A stretch of 64,000 bases of DNA, taken from NCBI RefSeq assembly GCF_003013715.1, contig NC_072818.1, forward strand, positions 682,001-746,000, written 5' to 3'. The position numbers were made by a program, and so were the translations under genes. The DNA comes from Candidozyma auris (taxonomy: Eukaryota > Ascomycota > Pichiomycetes > Serinales > Metschnikowiaceae). The notes below the pieces were generated by a model, which did no database searches, was not told the origin of the DNA, and saw nothing but the letters and a program-made list of their open reading frames with translations. Shown one piece after another: positions 37,354-46,041 of this stretch (positions are counted from its first letter, which is position 1; every line of letters starts with the position of its first letter).

Positions 37354-38303
37354 TCAGGGATGTGTTTGGGAGAAGAAGTAGTAGTTAAGGTGGATACGCG
37401 CCTAACGCGACACTTATAAAAAGATGAGTATGGCAACGATAGATACCATCAAAATCATGAACTCATAAAGGAATCGAAAAATGACTTTTAGCTGCTGATA
37501 AAGATTGATTTCTTACTGCTTTCAAATAGGCATGACACTTAGGGCCAGACCTCCAAGCTGTCTTGAGTTCAGACTAGTACTTTCGCATCTAGACTGAAAC
37601 TCCATGAACGTGCAGTGGGTCTTTACTTTCACGAGATCCTGAATTGTAATTATGTTGATTAATCTATGTTTCAGGTCAAGGGTACTCAGAAATCTGTAAC
37701 CTTCAACCCACTTCTCATTCCAGTCCATGGTGGGCATAGCGGTAAAAGTTCAATAGAAAGAAGACAAACAGAGTTTAATCAATGAGCTCACATTGAAAAG
37801 GATTAGCCAATGCATTTTGTATTAATCTGGGAACTATTTTCTTCTTTCATTTTTTTTTTTCTTTTTCCTTTTAGCCGACTGCTGCCAGATTGATATTCCT
37901 GAGCGGGACTCTAGCAATGATTTTGCAGCCAGACGAAGAAAAACTGTGTTCACAAACCACAGCAGGCCCACAAGATTTTGAAAGCTGTGGAAAGCACTAC
38001 AATCCACCTCAAACATCTTCATCCAATTTCTTCATGGCCATTACTGAGAAACTACTTTCACTGATGCTTTGCTCACTACCACCACACTCCCCATGTGCTG
38101 ACCATCACTATTGGAGACACAATTGAAGCAAATAAGAGTGAATAGAGTTGAATAGATACAAACAAGAAAGTATCTCTTCAGAATCTGCAAGTTTTATGCT
38201 TAAATGTAAACCTGCTTTAAAATCCTTCGCTTTCTGTCTGCTATTCCTTCTTTCCCTCTATACCATACTATATCGCATCGCTACATCAACACTCTCTATC
38301 AGG
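37354..38303. other. Region upstream of POP7
   Basis: About 950 bp. It holds one TGGCTGCAAAA element (37921..37931, minus strand) about 375 bp before POP7. A minus-strand ORF of 71 codons (37522..37737, MPTMDWNEKWVEGYRF) has reasonable composition but no recognisable similarity; I do not call it. A T-rich tract lies at about 37848-37865. Confidence 0.45.
37921..37931 (-). promoter_or_regulatory. TGGCTGCAAAA element (TGGYTGCRAAA family)
   Basis: Variant copy about 373 bp upstream of the POP7 ATG. Confidence 0.45.
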
Positions 38304-38735
38304 ATGGGCACCAAAATTGTGAAACACAACCCAGACACAAAACTTCGAAGCAAAACTGCGCTTGACACGACCTTCCTTGTGAAAGGATCTACTCCGTTTG
38401 TTTCTGCTGTCAAGAGAATTGACAGAATGCTTGAAAAATTCGACACCAATGGAACCGGTTATCGAAAGTATCAGCTGGGAGAGTACAAAAAGGTGAGGTT
38501 TCTCACCATAAAGGGAATGGGTAAAGCTATAGATACGGTGGTGTCTTTGGGTCTTCACTACAAGCACAAGAAGCAGTACAAAGTGGACGTGAAAACAGGA
38601 ACCGTGGAGGTGCTAGATGAGCTCAGGAAACCGCTGGAATACTCGACCAAAGAGAGTGATGACGAGGAGTCAGAGTTCAAGAAAAGAAGTGCAAGCTATG
38701 TAGATGTGAAAATCTGGCTCAAAAGAAACACATGA
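38304..38735 (+). CDS. POP7: RNase P/RNase MRP subunit Pop7 (Rpp20, Alba-like)
   Basis: A 143-residue protein from ATG 38304 (MGTKIVKHNPD). The open frame continues upstream, but that part is a hydrophobic stretch absent from the family. The Alba-like core is evident: TTFLVKGSTPFVSAVKRIDRML near residues 28-50, FLTIKGMGKAIDTVVSLGLHY near 74-94 and VEVLDE, followed by an acidic stretch and the C-terminal KKRSASYVDVKIWL beta strand. Pop7 pairs with Pop6 on the P3 domain of RNase P and MRP RNAs for tRNA and rRNA processing. Length matches yeast Pop7 (140). Confidence 0.92.
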   Translation: MGTKIVKHNPDTKLRSKTALDTTFLVKGSTPFVSAVKRIDRMLEKFDTNGTGYRKYQLGEYKKVRFLTIKGMGKAIDTVVSLGLHYKHKKQYKVDVKTGTVEVLDELRKPLEYSTKESDDEESEFKKRSASYVDVKIWLKRNT

Positions 38736-38787
38736 GAAGGTGAATGTCAACTACTACTAAACAGTGTATGGCATTGACGTATTGAAG

Positions 38788-39291
38788 CTATTGACTACGG
38801 CGCTTCTTTAGACAGGCTTCTTTGATGTGTAGGAGATCCACAACGTGACGTTCCACTTTCAGAGACTTTTTCGTTTTCCTTCCCGCCAGAGCAAAATCGT
38901 TTTTGATGTCCTCGATGTTGTCGCTGGGTGCTACTCCGAAAAGCTTCTCTGCCTGAGCTATTAGCTCAAGGCATTTGTCGTAGTCACGCATGTAATATGC
39001 CTTTTCACACGCATGGAGCATGTGGACTCGATCGGTTTTCTTCAGGTTATCAAGGTTATCTAGGATTTGTTGGTCGTAGAGCCAATCTAGAGTATTGATA
39101 CGGGGTCCCGATTCAAGAAACTGTGCTTTCTGAGCCTGGAATTCTTCTTCAGTCTGCTGCTTACGCTGCTTCTTTTTGGTCACTGTGAGGTTCGCAACGC
39201 CATCTGTGGCTTCCTGTGTTGCTTGGTCTGTGGGTGATGGGGTTGAGGCAGAAGTGTCTATGGATTCTGGTTTTGGTGTCGTTGCGGCCAT
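38788..39291 (-). CDS. Uncharacterised TPR-like small protein
   Basis: A 167-residue protein from ATG 39291; the frame extends 18 codons further to another ATG at 39345, which is possible. Residues 1-45 are Thr/Ser/Pro-rich. The rest is helical with a tetratricopeptide-like pair of helices at about 95-125 (RVHMLHACEKAYYMRDYDKCLELIAQAEKLF), quoted here as HACEKAYYMRDYDKCLELI. The C-terminus is Lys/Arg-rich. I do not recognise the family. Convergent with POP7 (52 bp between stops), which together with codon use supports a real gene. Confidence 0.65.
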   Translation of the reverse strand: MAATTPKPESIDTSASTPSPTDQATQEATDGVANLTVTKKKQRKQQTEEEFQAQKAQFLESGPRINTLDWLYDQQILDNLDNLKKTDRVHMLHACEKAYYMRDYDKCLELIAQAEKLFGVAPSDNIEDIKNDFALAGRKTKKSLKVERHVVDLLHIKEACLKKRRSQ

Positions 39292-40005
39292 TATTCGAAA
39301 TATTCCCGGTAGTTTGTATGTGGTCTGCTTAAATGCTTTTAGCATGAATTTGGCCAGGGAACTGGGTAGTCTTGATGAGTGGAAGCGTCATCGCTTTTGA
39401 ATCTGATTTCGCAGGTGCGATGAGTGTGTACGAATACGGACATCGAAAGGGACATGGGGGATGAACATGGGTGCACTAAACTCAATGAGTGAAGGAAGAA
39501 AATACATTTTTTTGGGCACATTTCATTAAGATCCTGTTGATTTGTGCATTTGGGGGCTGGAGATTCAATTGTATGTTTGGGTGACGAGCGTGGAATGGCT
39601 GCGAAAATTGTCATTCTCCAACCATTTCACCTGATTCCGTCGAATGAGCCGGTAGAGCACATAGACACTTCGAGAGGATTTTCAAAAAACGGAAGACAAG
39701 TTCATAAGGGCTTCGACATTTCTTCATCAACAATTGTGTACGAATGTTCCAGCATTGGCAGAGTACCTCCATCCCTCTCTCTTGGCGACGAAACCAACCT
39801 CAGACCACCTTGAATGAGACAGAAATCATATTCGCTGCAAAGAATATCTTTGCAACACAGCTTTCTTCACGAACACGCTTTTGGCGGTGCCTGTTTTCAT
39901 CCTATGTGGGGCTCCTGCACCCACTATATGGACCATTTATCACCCTAGCAGTTACACATCTCCAGTGCACGTTTCCACACAAACACTTATAGATTTAGCC
40001 CTGAT
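39292..40005. other. Divergent intergenic region
   Basis: About 710 bp between two divergent orphan genes, with an exact TGGCTGCGAAA at 39596..39606 close to the middle. The ORFs within it lack coding character. Confidence 0.5.
39596..39606 (+). promoter_or_regulatory. TGGCTGCGAAA element, exact copy
   Basis: Exact copy about 305 bp from the minus-strand gene start (39291) and 400 bp from the plus-strand one (40006). Confidence 0.6.
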
Positions 40006-40707
40006 ATGAGAGAGAGAATGTTTACAATTTACAGGGAACGGCAAACGACGCGTCCCTTCTTAGTCCGGTTTTTGTGGATCACTCTCTTAGGGGCCATTTT
40101 GCTCTCCAGCTCAGTGGCATTGACTATTTTCGTGAAGACAAAGGAGTCTAAAGCAACAGAAAACCTTTTCTTGGACTATGGAAACACTAATAAAGAATCC
40201 ACGAAACTTCAAGACTGTTTGGGCATCTTTCTAGACCGCATACAAGAGAAGTCGTGTTTAGAGGAATCAGTATTCAGCATCAAGGACCTCCAACATGTTC
40301 AAGAAACGTACATATCCTCCTTAAGAAAGGTCCCTTTGAGCTGGTATCATGCTCTGCTTGACCCCATTCCTGATACTTTGTGCCAAAAAACAGAAGTTCG
40401 TGACCTTACTAAGCTTGTCATAGCGACAAAGGCGGAATTGCAAAACGCCTTACAATTCGTTGAAATCCATATTGCATCAACCCAAAACAATATACGATCA
40501 AGCATGTCAGGTCCTGTTTTCGCCACTTCCCTGGTGGTTGCAAATTGCAACCTTATGGTGGTTACCAGGTACGCTAAAAAGACAGCCGAAGAATTACAGA
40601 CTTTAGTCGAGAAGGGAGATCTAAGTAGCGCCAAAACATTGTTTTGGGAGATCTTCGAAGCTGTTTCAGTGATAAAATTTTTGGGAAAGTTGGCCCAACT
40701 GGATTAG
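40006..40707 (+). CDS. Orphan membrane-anchored protein
   Basis: A 233-residue protein with a short basic N-terminus, then one strong hydrophobic segment at about residues 20-43 (LWITLLGAILLSSSVALTIFV) and a soluble helical remainder with several Cys (DCLGIF, KSCLEES, TLCQKT). It reads as a type II membrane protein or an uncleaved signal anchor. No domain is recognised. Inside the coding region at 40536..40552 is a perfect inverted repeat of the TTGCAACC half-site. Base composition is more AT-rich than neighbouring housekeeping genes. It may be a lineage-specific, fast-evolving gene. Confidence 0.55.
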   Translation: MRERMFTIYRERQTTRPFLVRFLWITLLGAILLSSSVALTIFVKTKESKATENLFLDYGNTNKESTKLQDCLGIFLDRIQEKSCLEESVFSIKDLQHVQETYISSLRKVPLSWYHALLDPIPDTLCQKTEVRDLTKLVIATKAELQNALQFVEIHIASTQNNIRSSMSGPVFATSLVVANCNLMVVTRYAKKTAEELQTLVEKGDLSSAKTLFWEIFEAVSVIKFLGKLAQLD

Positions 40708-40820
40708 ACCTGTTTTTATCAGCGGTGCATTTCCGCACAGGAAAATGCCCATATCCACAGTGGTAATTAAAGTGTCTCACTGAAATTGAGTCACATTGCT
40801 TTTTCCACATACCACCGGCC

Positions 40821-41771
40821 ATGACCAAGAAAGCACTTTCCACGAAGAAAATCAGTACCAAGGAAGAAGCTTTGAAGCTCTTAAATCATTATGACCATTT
40901 CCTCTTTGATTGCGACGGCGTGATCTGGCTTGGGCCGGACATTATCCCCGGGGCAGCCGAGCTCATTGAGCATTTGACCAAAATGAACAAATCGTACGCT
41001 TTTGTTACCAACAACTCTTCTGTTTCCAGAGAGAATTACATGAAAAAGTTTGAGAAGCTTGGAATTTCAAACGTAGCGAAGAACTTGATCTTCCCCTCGT
41101 GCTATGCTGCTGCTCTCATTCTCAAAAGAGACTTGAAAATTCCCGAGGGTTCCAAAGTATGGGTGCTTGGTGACGAGGGAATCGAAACGGAGCTCAAGGA
41201 GGCAGGATATGTGCCTGTAGGAGGTAACGATCCAGCCTTGGACGACGCGTGGCTGCCAGATCATCCTTTGCTTCAAGTGGACGAGGACGTGAAGGCAGTG
41301 GTTGTGGGATCCACGAAGAAGTTCAACTACATGCGTGTATCTACAACGTTGCAGTACCTCTTGCACAAGAACCGGTCTATTCCGTTCATCGGCACAAACA
41401 TCGATAGAACGTACCCTGGGCCCAACGGCACCACGTTGCCTGCTGGAGGGTCGGTTGTCTTTTATATGAAGTTCACCGCTGATAGAGACTTCATTGATGT
41501 TGGCAAGCCCAGCTTGAGACTCCTTGATTCAATCCTCAAGAACTGTCTGTTTGACCGCTGCAAAACTTTGATGGTGGGAGACACTTTGTACACGGATGTA
41601 AAATTTGGCAATGACGGAAAACTTGGTGGAGAAGCCGGCTCTTCGTTGCTCGTGCTCAGTGGAGGCACATCTCAGGAGGAGGTTGACCAGTTGGATGGAG
41701 AAGACCCCTCGACGGTGCCGCTGTACTACATTGAGTCTGTGGGACATCTTGTGGACCTTCTCAGAGGCTAG
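40821..41771 (+). CDS. PHO13: HAD-family phosphatase (Pho13/PGP)
   Basis: A 316-residue 4-nitrophenylphosphatase/2-phosphoglycolate-type phosphatase. HAD motif I DCDGVIW has the nucleophile Asp30 and acid Asp32, then AFVTNNSSVSRENY (motif II, Thr-Asn), a type IIA cap with VVVGSTKKFNYMRVSTTLQYL, GKPS with the motif III Lys and MVGDTLYTDVKFG (motif IV). Orthologues clear damaged glycolytic side products such as 2-phospho-L-lactate and 4-phosphoerythronate. Length matches yeast Pho13 (312). The stop is only 5 bp from the stop of the convergent orphan gene at 41777. Confidence 0.94.
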   Translation: MTKKALSTKKISTKEEALKLLNHYDHFLFDCDGVIWLGPDIIPGAAELIEHLTKMNKSYAFVTNNSSVSRENYMKKFEKLGISNVAKNLIFPSCYAAALILKRDLKIPEGSKVWVLGDEGIETELKEAGYVPVGGNDPALDDAWLPDHPLLQVDEDVKAVVVGSTKKFNYMRVSTTLQYLLHKNRSIPFIGTNIDRTYPGPNGTTLPAGGSVVFYMKFTADRDFIDVGKPSLRLLDSILKNCLFDRCKTLMVGDTLYTDVKFGNDGKLGGEAGSSLLVLSGGTSQEEVDQLDGEDPSTVPLYYIESVGHLVDLLRG

Positions 41772-41776
41772 AGACA

Positions 41777-42229
41777 CTAAAACATATGCACAACGACAAG
41801 CGCATAGAAGGACGCCGCCGTGAATGCCTTGGCTGTTTTACTTTCGGGAAACACGAAGCTGGCGAACAAACTGAACCCAAACGCAGTCAACAAAAGTGCA
41901 ACTGCCTTTTGCCTAAATGTCGAAACATCCTTGCGGGTCACAGAGCGTTTTGGTCGGGTGGTTCTCTTGTGGTGGTGAGGCCCGCTCGAAAGCAAATTGG
42001 GCGTGCTGATGACGATTCTTTGGTCTTTCAAGGTTGATGAAGAGATGCTGCTTTCCACGGCGAAGCTATCTCCCCCGAAGTGACGAGCGTCGCCAAGCGC
42101 CTCTTCTTGATTGAAGGGAACTGGTTTTGTCTTCTTTGAGACGATTTTATTCCATCGCTTGGTGAGAAATATCGGCGGATGGAAACCTGGAACCTTAAGC
42201 TTTAGGTTCTTGAGAGGAAGGTTTGCCAT
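41777..42229 (-). CDS. Orphan protein with C-terminal membrane hairpin
   Basis: A 150-residue protein from ATG 42229. The first 105 residues are basic and Ser-rich (RWNKIVSKKTKP, HHHKRTTRPKRSVTRKD). Two hydrophobic segments follow at about 109-126 (AVALLLTAFGFSLFASFVF) and 133-150 (AFTAASFYALVVVHMF), separated by a short charged turn, and the protein ends right after the second. This suggests a membrane hairpin with both ends on the same side. No family was recognised. Confidence 0.6.
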   Translation of the reverse strand: MANLPLKNLKLKVPGFHPPIFLTKRWNKIVSKKTKPVPFNQEEALGDARHFGGDSFAVESSISSSTLKDQRIVISTPNLLSSGPHHHKRTTRPKRSVTRKDVSTFRQKAVALLLTAFGFSLFASFVFPESKTAKAFTAASFYALVVVHMF

Positions 42230-43034
42230 ATTTGAAGTGATGAAATGGGTGCAAAAAGTCAGAGAGCGCGAAGTGAAGTGTGAGGTAGCTTAGAATGAGG
42301 CGCCAGATAGACATGAGATCCGTGCTTTTAGAAGATTATATTGTTAGAGTTGAATTTCATTAGAAATAGGGTCTACTTTGCTATTGATTTTTATGATTAA
42401 AATAGAATGATATCATCGTTTTTATCATGTTCATCTGGCTCTACACTTGTCTGGTAGGAACTGAAGGCTCTGCCTCATGCCTCCTTGCAAACCTTGAACA
42501 GCGTCGTGCCATTCGCCCAAACTATCAAAATTCAATTGTCTAACAATACAAATTCACCTACTCAAATCAGTGAAACCCTCTGCAGGTGACGTTCCTGCTC
42601 GACAATTGCCCTTCATTTTCACTCCCAGAATACATCCTGGCTGCGAAAAGCGGTTCCCATACTTTGTAATTGAAGGATCCAACACAGACAGGAGGCGGCA
42701 TACTTCAAATAAAATAAAGTGAGAGCAACTCAGCTGAAATTTCTTTCTGACACTCCAAACACCAATCTCCATTCTGGTTCTCCATCTGCGACACCTGGTG
42801 GTGGCACCAGTGATACTATTCTGCAATGTCCCGGTTTAAATATTTAACAACAATTAAATGTAAACTACCAACCCACAACTCTAATATTAACATTATTTCT
42901 ATTAACCACGTTCATCCATCTTTAAACTCCTTTGTTGTACTTCTCTGATCTCAGATCCTCTCGGCTCGGTTCCTTTACATAATCTATATGGGCCCTGAGC
43001 ATATCGGCTCTGATTACCAACCACTTCCTTCTCC
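42230..43034. other. Divergent promoter region before HUL5
   Basis: About 800 bp, AT-rich, with an exact TGGCTGCGAAA at 42638..42648 near the middle. Short ORFs only; the 90-codon minus-strand frame at 42554 does not look coding. Confidence 0.5.
42638..42648 (+). promoter_or_regulatory. TGGCTGCGAAA element, exact copy
   Basis: Exact copy about 387 bp upstream of HUL5 and 409 bp upstream of the orphan gene at 42229, nearly central between the two starts. Confidence 0.6.
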
Positions 43035-45899
43035 ATGCTTAACTTCACTGGCACAACAAAAAAGAGAACGGTCAACTTGGGCGAAAGGCGTGCTGTGCCT
43101 CGAGGGAAGAACTTCCTCGAGCAGACAAAATTACAGAGACAGCAGAGGGACGAGCAGCGTGCTCGAGAACGCAGTGCTACTTTAATTCAGCGATACGTGC
43201 GTAGATGGTTGGAGTTGCACGCTGTCCTGGAGGCGCTAGTGGAGGGTTGGAAAAGTGATGGCGATTGGAACAAATACGCCTTTCAGCTTGAGCTCTTTTC
43301 CAGGTACTGCTCGAAGTCTGGTGATTTGGAGAGTGTTGTTCGGTGGTTTGTGGAGGGTCAGAATGGACAGCTTTCACAAAGAGCAGCGTTGGCTGTGTAC
43401 AAGCTGATCAACAGGCTACTAGGGAAGTCTTCCACTGGAGCTGCTCTCAGCGAATGCCTATATGCTTTGCTAAGGCAATATGGGGCACCGGCAGAACCGC
43501 ATAGCGCGTTCAGCGGGATCATTCTGAAACTACAGGCGGTGGACAGTGACTTGGCGACGAAATGTATCTTCATGATCAACTCTGCAGATCCTGAGGGCCA
43601 ATTTCTCGTTTTTCTTGCGTCGTATCGTCCCGAGGGACCCGATCTGGATCTTGCACAAGTATGTGCCTCGGCGATTCACTCTAGCGATCAACGCAAAATC
43701 ATGTCGCTTTCGAATGAGCAAAAGGTCTCGCTTCTCGTAAACACATTGACTCTTCAGGGAAATCAAGTGGCGCTGCTGAGTGCATACCTTGTTCACGCAA
43801 AGATTCTATCCACAATGTCTACGATTACCTTGTCCACAGAACTTCCTGATGAGGATGAGGAAGAAAGCCATCAAAAGTGCACCTTTGTCTCTCAAAAGGA
43901 TATGGACACTGTACTTAGACTCTTTACTTCCCAGTATGTTTCTATAGTGATGAATCTGTTGGTTAGTATGCATGTGGGCGCTGACGGCGCCAGTATGGCG
44001 TTACAAACAATTGCTACCATGATGCACCTAATTCAGCCACCAACAAAACTCTGCATGCTCATCACAATTACACCAGGCTCACATACCAGGTTCTTTCAAG
44101 AGCTAAAGAGCAGCCCTATCTTCGATTTTTTCGTCTCTGCTGAAGCCTCGAGAGACTACCTACTGGCTGATTACATTGAGCTGAACCGCCAGTTACTAGA
44201 TAACAGTGTTTTTTGGAATATGCTTTACACTTTTCAGGAGATCATGTCGTATTGGTTGTTTGTAAGCAACGATACTGAAAGCTTCAACGAAGATAAGATA
44301 TCTCGAGATGATGCTAGTCAGCTTGCAACTTTCTTGAAGGTCTTATCCCTTACACTCATCTTTAACACCAACAGGCTAGAGCAAGCGAAGATCTTCGGTG
44401 ATCACAACAAATTGAAGTCGTCTTCCTTGGCATTGCTCAATCTGTTGTACTTCAAGAACTTGAGGATCAAGTTCCTTCTGAAATCTTTCTGGAAGCTCAA
44501 GCACCTCAACTTCGACATTGATAGCATGATTGCGCTTGTGTTGGACGATCAAACGTTTACATCTCACGACAACGACGATAACGATTCAGATCATGCAGCA
44601 GTTGGTCATGTGAAGTCCAAGCGGACAAACGATGCAATTGCAAAGCTTGAAGTCTTAGATAAGGCATCATATTTCGTGGACTTCAAGGACCGTGTCAAAG
44701 TATTCCAAAGCTTGATAGAAGAAAATCGTCAGTCGGAGAATCCGTACAGCTTCTTCATGGATAATCCTCCGCTGCGCTTTGAAGCAGACATCTCAAGAAA
44801 TGCTGTCCTTGAGGATGCTTTCAAGAATTTCTTTCCTTTAGGACACAAGTTCAAAGAGAAAATTTCCGTCACTTTTCATAGTGAGCATGGCCCTGAAGCC
44901 GGAATCGATGGGGGTGGCATCACTAAAGAACTTTTGACGTCTGTTGCTATGGAAGGCTTCAATCCACATCTGAAACATGCATTATTCAAGGAAACTCCGT
45001 CACATAATGAGTTGTATCCAAATGATGATATATACATGAGCGTTCATCAGCGGATCGACTTGAAGAGGCAGCAGGAGAGACTTCTATATATTCAGTTTCT
45101 CGGCATGGTAATCGGTAAATGCTTTTACGAGAACGTCTTGGTGGACATCGAGTTTGCTCCGTTCTTTCTTACTAAATGGACTAGTGCTCACAGTGCATCC
45201 CGGAGTTCAGTGAACGACCTTCAGTACTTGGATGTTGATTTGTACAGCAACCTCATGAAGTTGCTAGAGATGAACGACAAGGAGATCAGAGCTCTCGATT
45301 TAAATTTTACCATCAACGAAGTGGTCGATGGCAAAGTTGTGAAGTTTGATCTCCAGCCACCTCATGGAGAGTCTGTGAGTGTCACTTCGACCAATCGACT
45401 CAATTACATCCACGAGGTTGCCAACTTCAAGTTGAACCAATGTCTCTATTTGCCTTCGAGACATTTTCTTGAAGGCTTGCACAAGATCATCGACCGAAAA
45501 TGGCTCAATATGTTTGATCCTTTCGAATTGCAGAAATTGATTAGCGGAGGTGAGAGCAATGTGAATATCGAAGATTGGAAGAACAATGTGAGCTATGGTG
45601 GATACTTTGACGATGATATCACCATCAGGTTGTTCTGGGAAGTTGTTGAAGAGATGAGCCCCAAAGAGCGGTGCCGACTTATCAAATTTGTCACTTCGGT
45701 CTCTAAAGCACCCCTTCTTGGTTTTGGATCTCTCACGCCAAAGTTTGGTATTCGCAACAGCGGCAAGTACCCAGACAGATTGCCCACGGCGTCGACATGC
45801 GTAAACCTTCTCAAGCTTCCCGATTACCAAGACAAAGAGCTCATTCGACAAAAGCTTCTCTACGCCATCAACGTCGATTCCGGTTTTGATTTGTCCTAA
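43035..45899 (+). CDS. HUL5: HECT-type ubiquitin ligase Hul5
   Basis: A 954-residue HECT E3. Near the N-terminus an IQ-like motif (LIQRYVRRWLEL, about residues 50-61) is typical of Hul5/UBE3C. The HECT domain begins at about residue 590 (HKFKEKISVTFHSEHGPEAGIDGGG, quoted in part) and includes FLGMVIGKCFYENVLVDIEFA and ends with PTASTCVNLLKLPDY, placing the catalytic cysteine at about residue 922. The C-terminus FDLS resembles the hydrophobic tail needed for HECT activity. Hul5 extends ubiquitin chains (E4 activity) on proteasome-bound and misfolded proteins. Yeast length is 910. Confidence 0.95.
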   Translation: MLNFTGTTKKRTVNLGERRAVPRGKNFLEQTKLQRQQRDEQRARERSATLIQRYVRRWLELHAVLEALVEGWKSDGDWNKYAFQLELFSRYCSKSGDLESVVRWFVEGQNGQLSQRAALAVYKLINRLLGKSSTGAALSECLYALLRQYGAPAEPHSAFSGIILKLQAVDSDLATKCIFMINSADPEGQFLVFLASYRPEGPDLDLAQVCASAIHSSDQRKIMSLSNEQKVSLLVNTLTLQGNQVALLSAYLVHAKILSTMSTITLSTELPDEDEEESHQKCTFVSQKDMDTVLRLFTSQYVSIVMNLLVSMHVGADGASMALQTIATMMHLIQPPTKLCMLITITPGSHTRFFQELKSSPIFDFFVSAEASRDYLLADYIELNRQLLDNSVFWNMLYTFQEIMSYWLFVSNDTESFNEDKISRDDASQLATFLKVLSLTLIFNTNRLEQAKIFGDHNKLKSSSLALLNLLYFKNLRIKFLLKSFWKLKHLNFDIDSMIALVLDDQTFTSHDNDDNDSDHAAVGHVKSKRTNDAIAKLEVLDKASYFVDFKDRVKVFQSLIEENRQSENPYSFFMDNPPLRFEADISRNAVLEDAFKNFFPLGHKFKEKISVTFHSEHGPEAGIDGGGITKELLTSVAMEGFNPHLKHALFKETPSHNELYPNDDIYMSVHQRIDLKRQQERLLYIQFLGMVIGKCFYENVLVDIEFAPFFLTKWTSAHSASRSSVNDLQYLDVDLYSNLMKLLEMNDKEIRALDLNFTINEVVDGKVVKFDLQPPHGESVSVTSTNRLNYIHEVANFKLNQCLYLPSRHFLEGLHKIIDRKWLNMFDPFELQKLISGGESNVNIEDWKNNVSYGGYFDDDITIRLFWEVVEEMSPKERCRLIKFVTSVSKAPLLGFGSLTPKFGIRNSGKYPDRLPTASTCVNLLKLPDYQDKELIRQKLLYAINVDSGFDLS

Positions 45900-46041
45900 G
45901 TCAGGCAGGCCCTTTTTTATAGACTATATAAACCTTAGGCTTATCAATCTAGATACTGCACGCCCTGCAGGGGACATGCACCGAAACCAGTATATAGTGG
46001 TTTGCCGAAGATTTCCAACGTTTTGTTGATATCGGGTGAAG

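Noticed and set aside
37522..37737. 71-codon minus-strand ORF upstream of the 94-residue gene, considered as a 5' exon
   Set aside because: No acceptor AG was found close to the downstream ATG and a stop precedes that ATG in frame; no similarity.
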